5,485 nucleotides of DNA from NCBI GenBank assembly GCA_021736545.1, contig JAIPFS010000115.1, forward strand, positions 1 through 5,485, in the 5' to 3' direction. This document shows, piece by piece, positions 3,463 to 5,485 of this stretch. Made by a program: the position numbers and the translations under genes. This stretch comes from Spirochaetia bacterium (GTDB taxonomy: Bacteria > Spirochaetota > Spirochaetia > PWKH01). The notes beneath the pieces were generated by a model. That model was not told where the DNA came from, ran no database searches, and saw only the letters and a list, made by a program, of their open reading frames with translations. How positions within the stretch are numbered: the stretch's first letter is position 1; every line of letters begins with the position of its first letter.

Positions 3463-5485
3463 ATGTATTTCAATAAGATTTCAGAAAAGTCCAAGGACAA
3501 TAAACATGCAGGAAAAGTCTCAGGCTCTAAGTTCAGAAAGAGATTTGTCGTGCTGCTGCTTATTTTATGTATGCTGCTTTCCATGGGCTCGGCTTTTGCG
3601 AAAGTCCGCAGTGTCAGATCCAGGGCAATAAGTACAAAAGATGATATTGTGTTCACTACAAAAAAATATGCACGAATGGATTCATCAATTTTTTTGAACA
3701 AACCATTTATCAGTGTTTCAATACAGAACGGTCCTGGCAATACAAAGGTTGAAATAGCGTTAAATATTATTATTGAATCTGATGATACCGCTTGGGATTC
3801 AGAAACTTCAGTGACTGTTTATCGTGAAATTGATAGCAATGAAAAAGTAGTTTTTAAAAATGATGATATAACAACAAATTTAGATTCATATTTAAACTCT
3901 TTCGAGATTGGTGAATTTGATTCGGACTTTTCTAGTGATAGTTTTGATTATAATGATTTGTTGTTACCAGGAGCAGAACTACCTGAAGGGAAATACACCA
4001 TTTATTTTACTGTAAATGAAATAAACCCTGAGACAGGTGAAAATCTTGAAGGTGGAATTGAAGGCTGGAAATCAGTTGAGGAAAATTTTTTGGTTGTAAG
4101 TCTTAATAATTTAATCATTACAGAAACTCCTAATAAAGATACTTTAGATTCTCCTGAGCTTGTTTGGGAACTTCCTGAAATTCCTAAATATGATGATGAC
4201 AGCAGTGATTATATAACTACTTCATTGGCAACAATTACTGGTGATAATGTTGATTTTACGAAAAGAATTCAACATGAGGAGGTAAAAAGAGAAGGTAGCA
4301 GCGAACTGAAAGGTTATCCCGATGACACCTATTTTTCAGATGGTGAAGTAGCCCTTGATCTCTCTTCTGAGAATCTGTCATTTAGAATGGGAGAAGAGTA
4401 CGAGTTTATTGTGAGTTTTTTAGACTGGAATGATGAGCTGATAAAATATGCTGAATCAACATATACTTTTCCTGCATACTATCCCAAATACTATGCTCCT
4501 GATGGCGAAGAGGTGGAAACCTTGACCCCAACCTTTGAATGGAGTTTCGATGAATATCAAGAGTGGGTTGAATCATACGATTTGTATCTGAATGGACGGC
4601 TTTTTGAGGAGAATATTTCGGGAACCACCTTTACTCCGGATGAAGCTCTCAATTTTGGTGATGAATTTACCTGGTATGTAATTCCGAGCTACAGTTCAGA
4701 CGGGAGTCCCTTTTTTACAACACCTCCCGAGACAGCTGCATTCTCTACCTTTGATCATGCTCCTCCGGAGTTAGTCATTTCAGTACCCGGCAGCGGAGAT
4801 GAAATTTTTAATGGTGAAAGTTATACATTCACCGCAGATATAGAGACTTTTGATGATACCGATATTGAATCAGTTGAATGGACAGTCAATGGAGAAAGTT
4901 ACAGCGGAGATAGTATAGATTTTGAACCTTCCGGGCTGCCAACAGGTACATTGCAGGTAAGCTGTACAGTTACTGACAGTCTGGGAAGTACAGATACTGA
5001 AGCAGCAGAAGTAGTTATTCTTAACCCTCGGGTTGCCATAGACGATGTTGCGGACAGGACCGTCTTTGCCCATGAAGAGGTAAATTTTACAATAGATCCA
5101 GGAAACAGCGGTGATGTGGATGAATATATCTGGTCTGTTATATCCCCTGATGGAAGCGAGGAGAGTTTCAGCGGGGATACACTTGCTTTTGAGTTTACCC
5201 AGCTCGGTGAGTATGAAATTACCGCAGCAGGACTGAAGGAAGACAGCTTCGGTAATGAGAAGGAAGTTTCAAGCGGGAAGAGCCTCATCACCGTAGAAAG
5301 TTCCGGACCGCCGCAGCTTGTGTTTCTGAAACCTGCTGCCATGGGACTTCTTGCAGCTGGACAGGAAGTGGGTTTTACCGCAGATATCTCCAGCACTAGT
5401 GAAGACATTCAGAATGAAATAACTGAAACCATTTGGGAGGTGAACGGGGAAGAGTTTACTTTCGATGGAATTCAGGAAAGTTTCA
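3463..5485 (+). CDS. Large exported protein with Fn3-like and PKD/Ig-like repeats (C-terminus beyond the window)
   Basis: The frame stays open for 674 residues to the right edge. After a long charged leader (1-24), residues 25-46 form a signal peptide (Arg-Lys-Arg, a Leu-rich core, cleavage after AFA), so the product is exported. Residues 47-215 are beta-rich and unassigned, with PEGKYTIYF (174-182) typical of a beta-sandwich strand. Residues 216-338 may be a second sandwich (core Trp235). Residues 339-433 look fibronectin-III-like (TPTFEW with Trp360, YDLYLNG 372-378, TWY 403-405). PKD/Ig-like modules follow: 434-521 (VEWTVNG, Trp473), 522-615 (Trp557) and 616 onward (WEVNGEEF, Trp658), about 85-100 residues apart. 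The protein is rich in Asp and Glu and nearly free of cysteine. Such proteins usually serve as surface, adhesin or scaffold modules; no catalytic motif is visible, so no function is assigned. It is divergent from the cop operon, with no visible link to copper. Confidence 0.85.
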   Translation, partial: MYFNKISEKSKDNKHAGKVSGSKFRKRFVVLLLILCMLLSMGSAFAKVRSVRSRAISTKDDIVFTTKKYARMDSSIFLNKPFISVSIQNGPGNTKVEIALNIIIESDDTAWDSETSVTVYREIDSNEKVVFKNDDITTNLDSYLNSFEIGEFDSDFSSDSFDYNDLLLPGAELPEGKYTIYFTVNEINPETGENLEGGIEGWKSVEENFLVVSLNNLIITETPNKDTLDSPELVWELPEIPKYDDDSSDYITTSLATITGDNVDFTKRIQHEEVKREGSSELKGYPDDTYFSDGEVALDLSSENLSFRMGEEYEFIVSFLDWNDELIKYAESTYTFPAYYPKYYAPDGEEVETLTPTFEWSFDEYQEWVESYDLYLNGRLFEENISGTTFTPDEALNFGDEFTWYVIPSYSSDGSPFFTTPPETAAFSTFDHAPPELVISVPGSGDEIFNGESYTFTADIETFDDTDIESVEWTVNGESYSGDSIDFEPSGLPTGTLQVSCTVTDSLGSTDTEAAEVVILNPRVAIDDVADRTVFAHEEVNFTIDPGNSGDVDEYIWSVISPDGSEESFSGDTLAFEFTQLGEYEITAAGLKEDSFGNEKEVSSGKSLITVESSGPPQLVFLKPAAMGLLAAGQEVGFTADISSTSEDIQNEITETIWEVNGEEFTFDGIQESF

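Noticed and set aside
3339..3740. 133-codon minus-strand frame over the start of the rightward gene
   Set aside because: It overlaps the strong ribosome site and signal peptide of the plus-strand gene, and its product shows no recognisable motif.
4899..5408. 169-codon minus-strand frame inside the PKD-repeat gene
   Set aside because: It is antisense to a long open frame with signal peptide and recognisable modules. Its product is Ser/Leu/Pro-rich low complexity, as expected from reading such codons backward, and it has no family signature.

Overview
The window is bacterial. It holds a leftward copper-resistance operon on the minus strand (about 2914 down to 1), a non-coding gap of about 600 bases, and a rightward gene for a large exported repeat protein that runs off the right edge. 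No RNA gene, CRISPR array, insertion sequence or integrase could be recognised.

Copper operon (minus strand, in order of transcription): csoR, a Cu(I)-sensing repressor with its Cys34/His59/Cys63 metal ligands intact; an exported single-pass membrane protein with a C-terminal SHOCT-like segment and no assigned function; and copA, a Cu(I)-exporting P1B-type ATPase cut by the left edge after 607 residues. The gaps are 50 and 36 bases, so one transcript is likely. A good sigma-70-type promoter (TTGACT, 17-base spacer, TATATT) precedes csoR. A CsoR-type operator, TACCCT-ACC-AGGGTA, fills the spacer. The inferred circuit is: apo-CsoR blocks the promoter, Cu(I) releases it, and CopA then pumps copper out of the cytoplasm. 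The middle protein may assist at the membrane or in the periplasm.

Gap (2855-3462): AT-rich and without a convincing gene. It carries the cop promoter and operator, a perfect 12-bp inverted repeat, a short direct repeat, a plus-strand intrinsic terminator with no obvious gene to terminate, a 17-base palindrome, a small hairpin and a 9-base tandem triplet. A small RNA or an attenuated leader is possible but unproven.

Right side (3463 to end, plus strand): the first 674 residues of a large acidic protein with a signal peptide, followed by a series of beta-sandwich (Fn3-like, then PKD/Ig-like) modules. It is likely a cell-surface or periplasmic protein. Its 5' part is much more AT-rich than its 3' part and than copA.

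Organism: CsoR-type copper control, the mixed base composition and a long PKD/Ig-repeat surface protein would suit an environmental anaerobe, for example a free-living spirochaete. This is a guess from general resemblance; the sequence does not fix the phylum.
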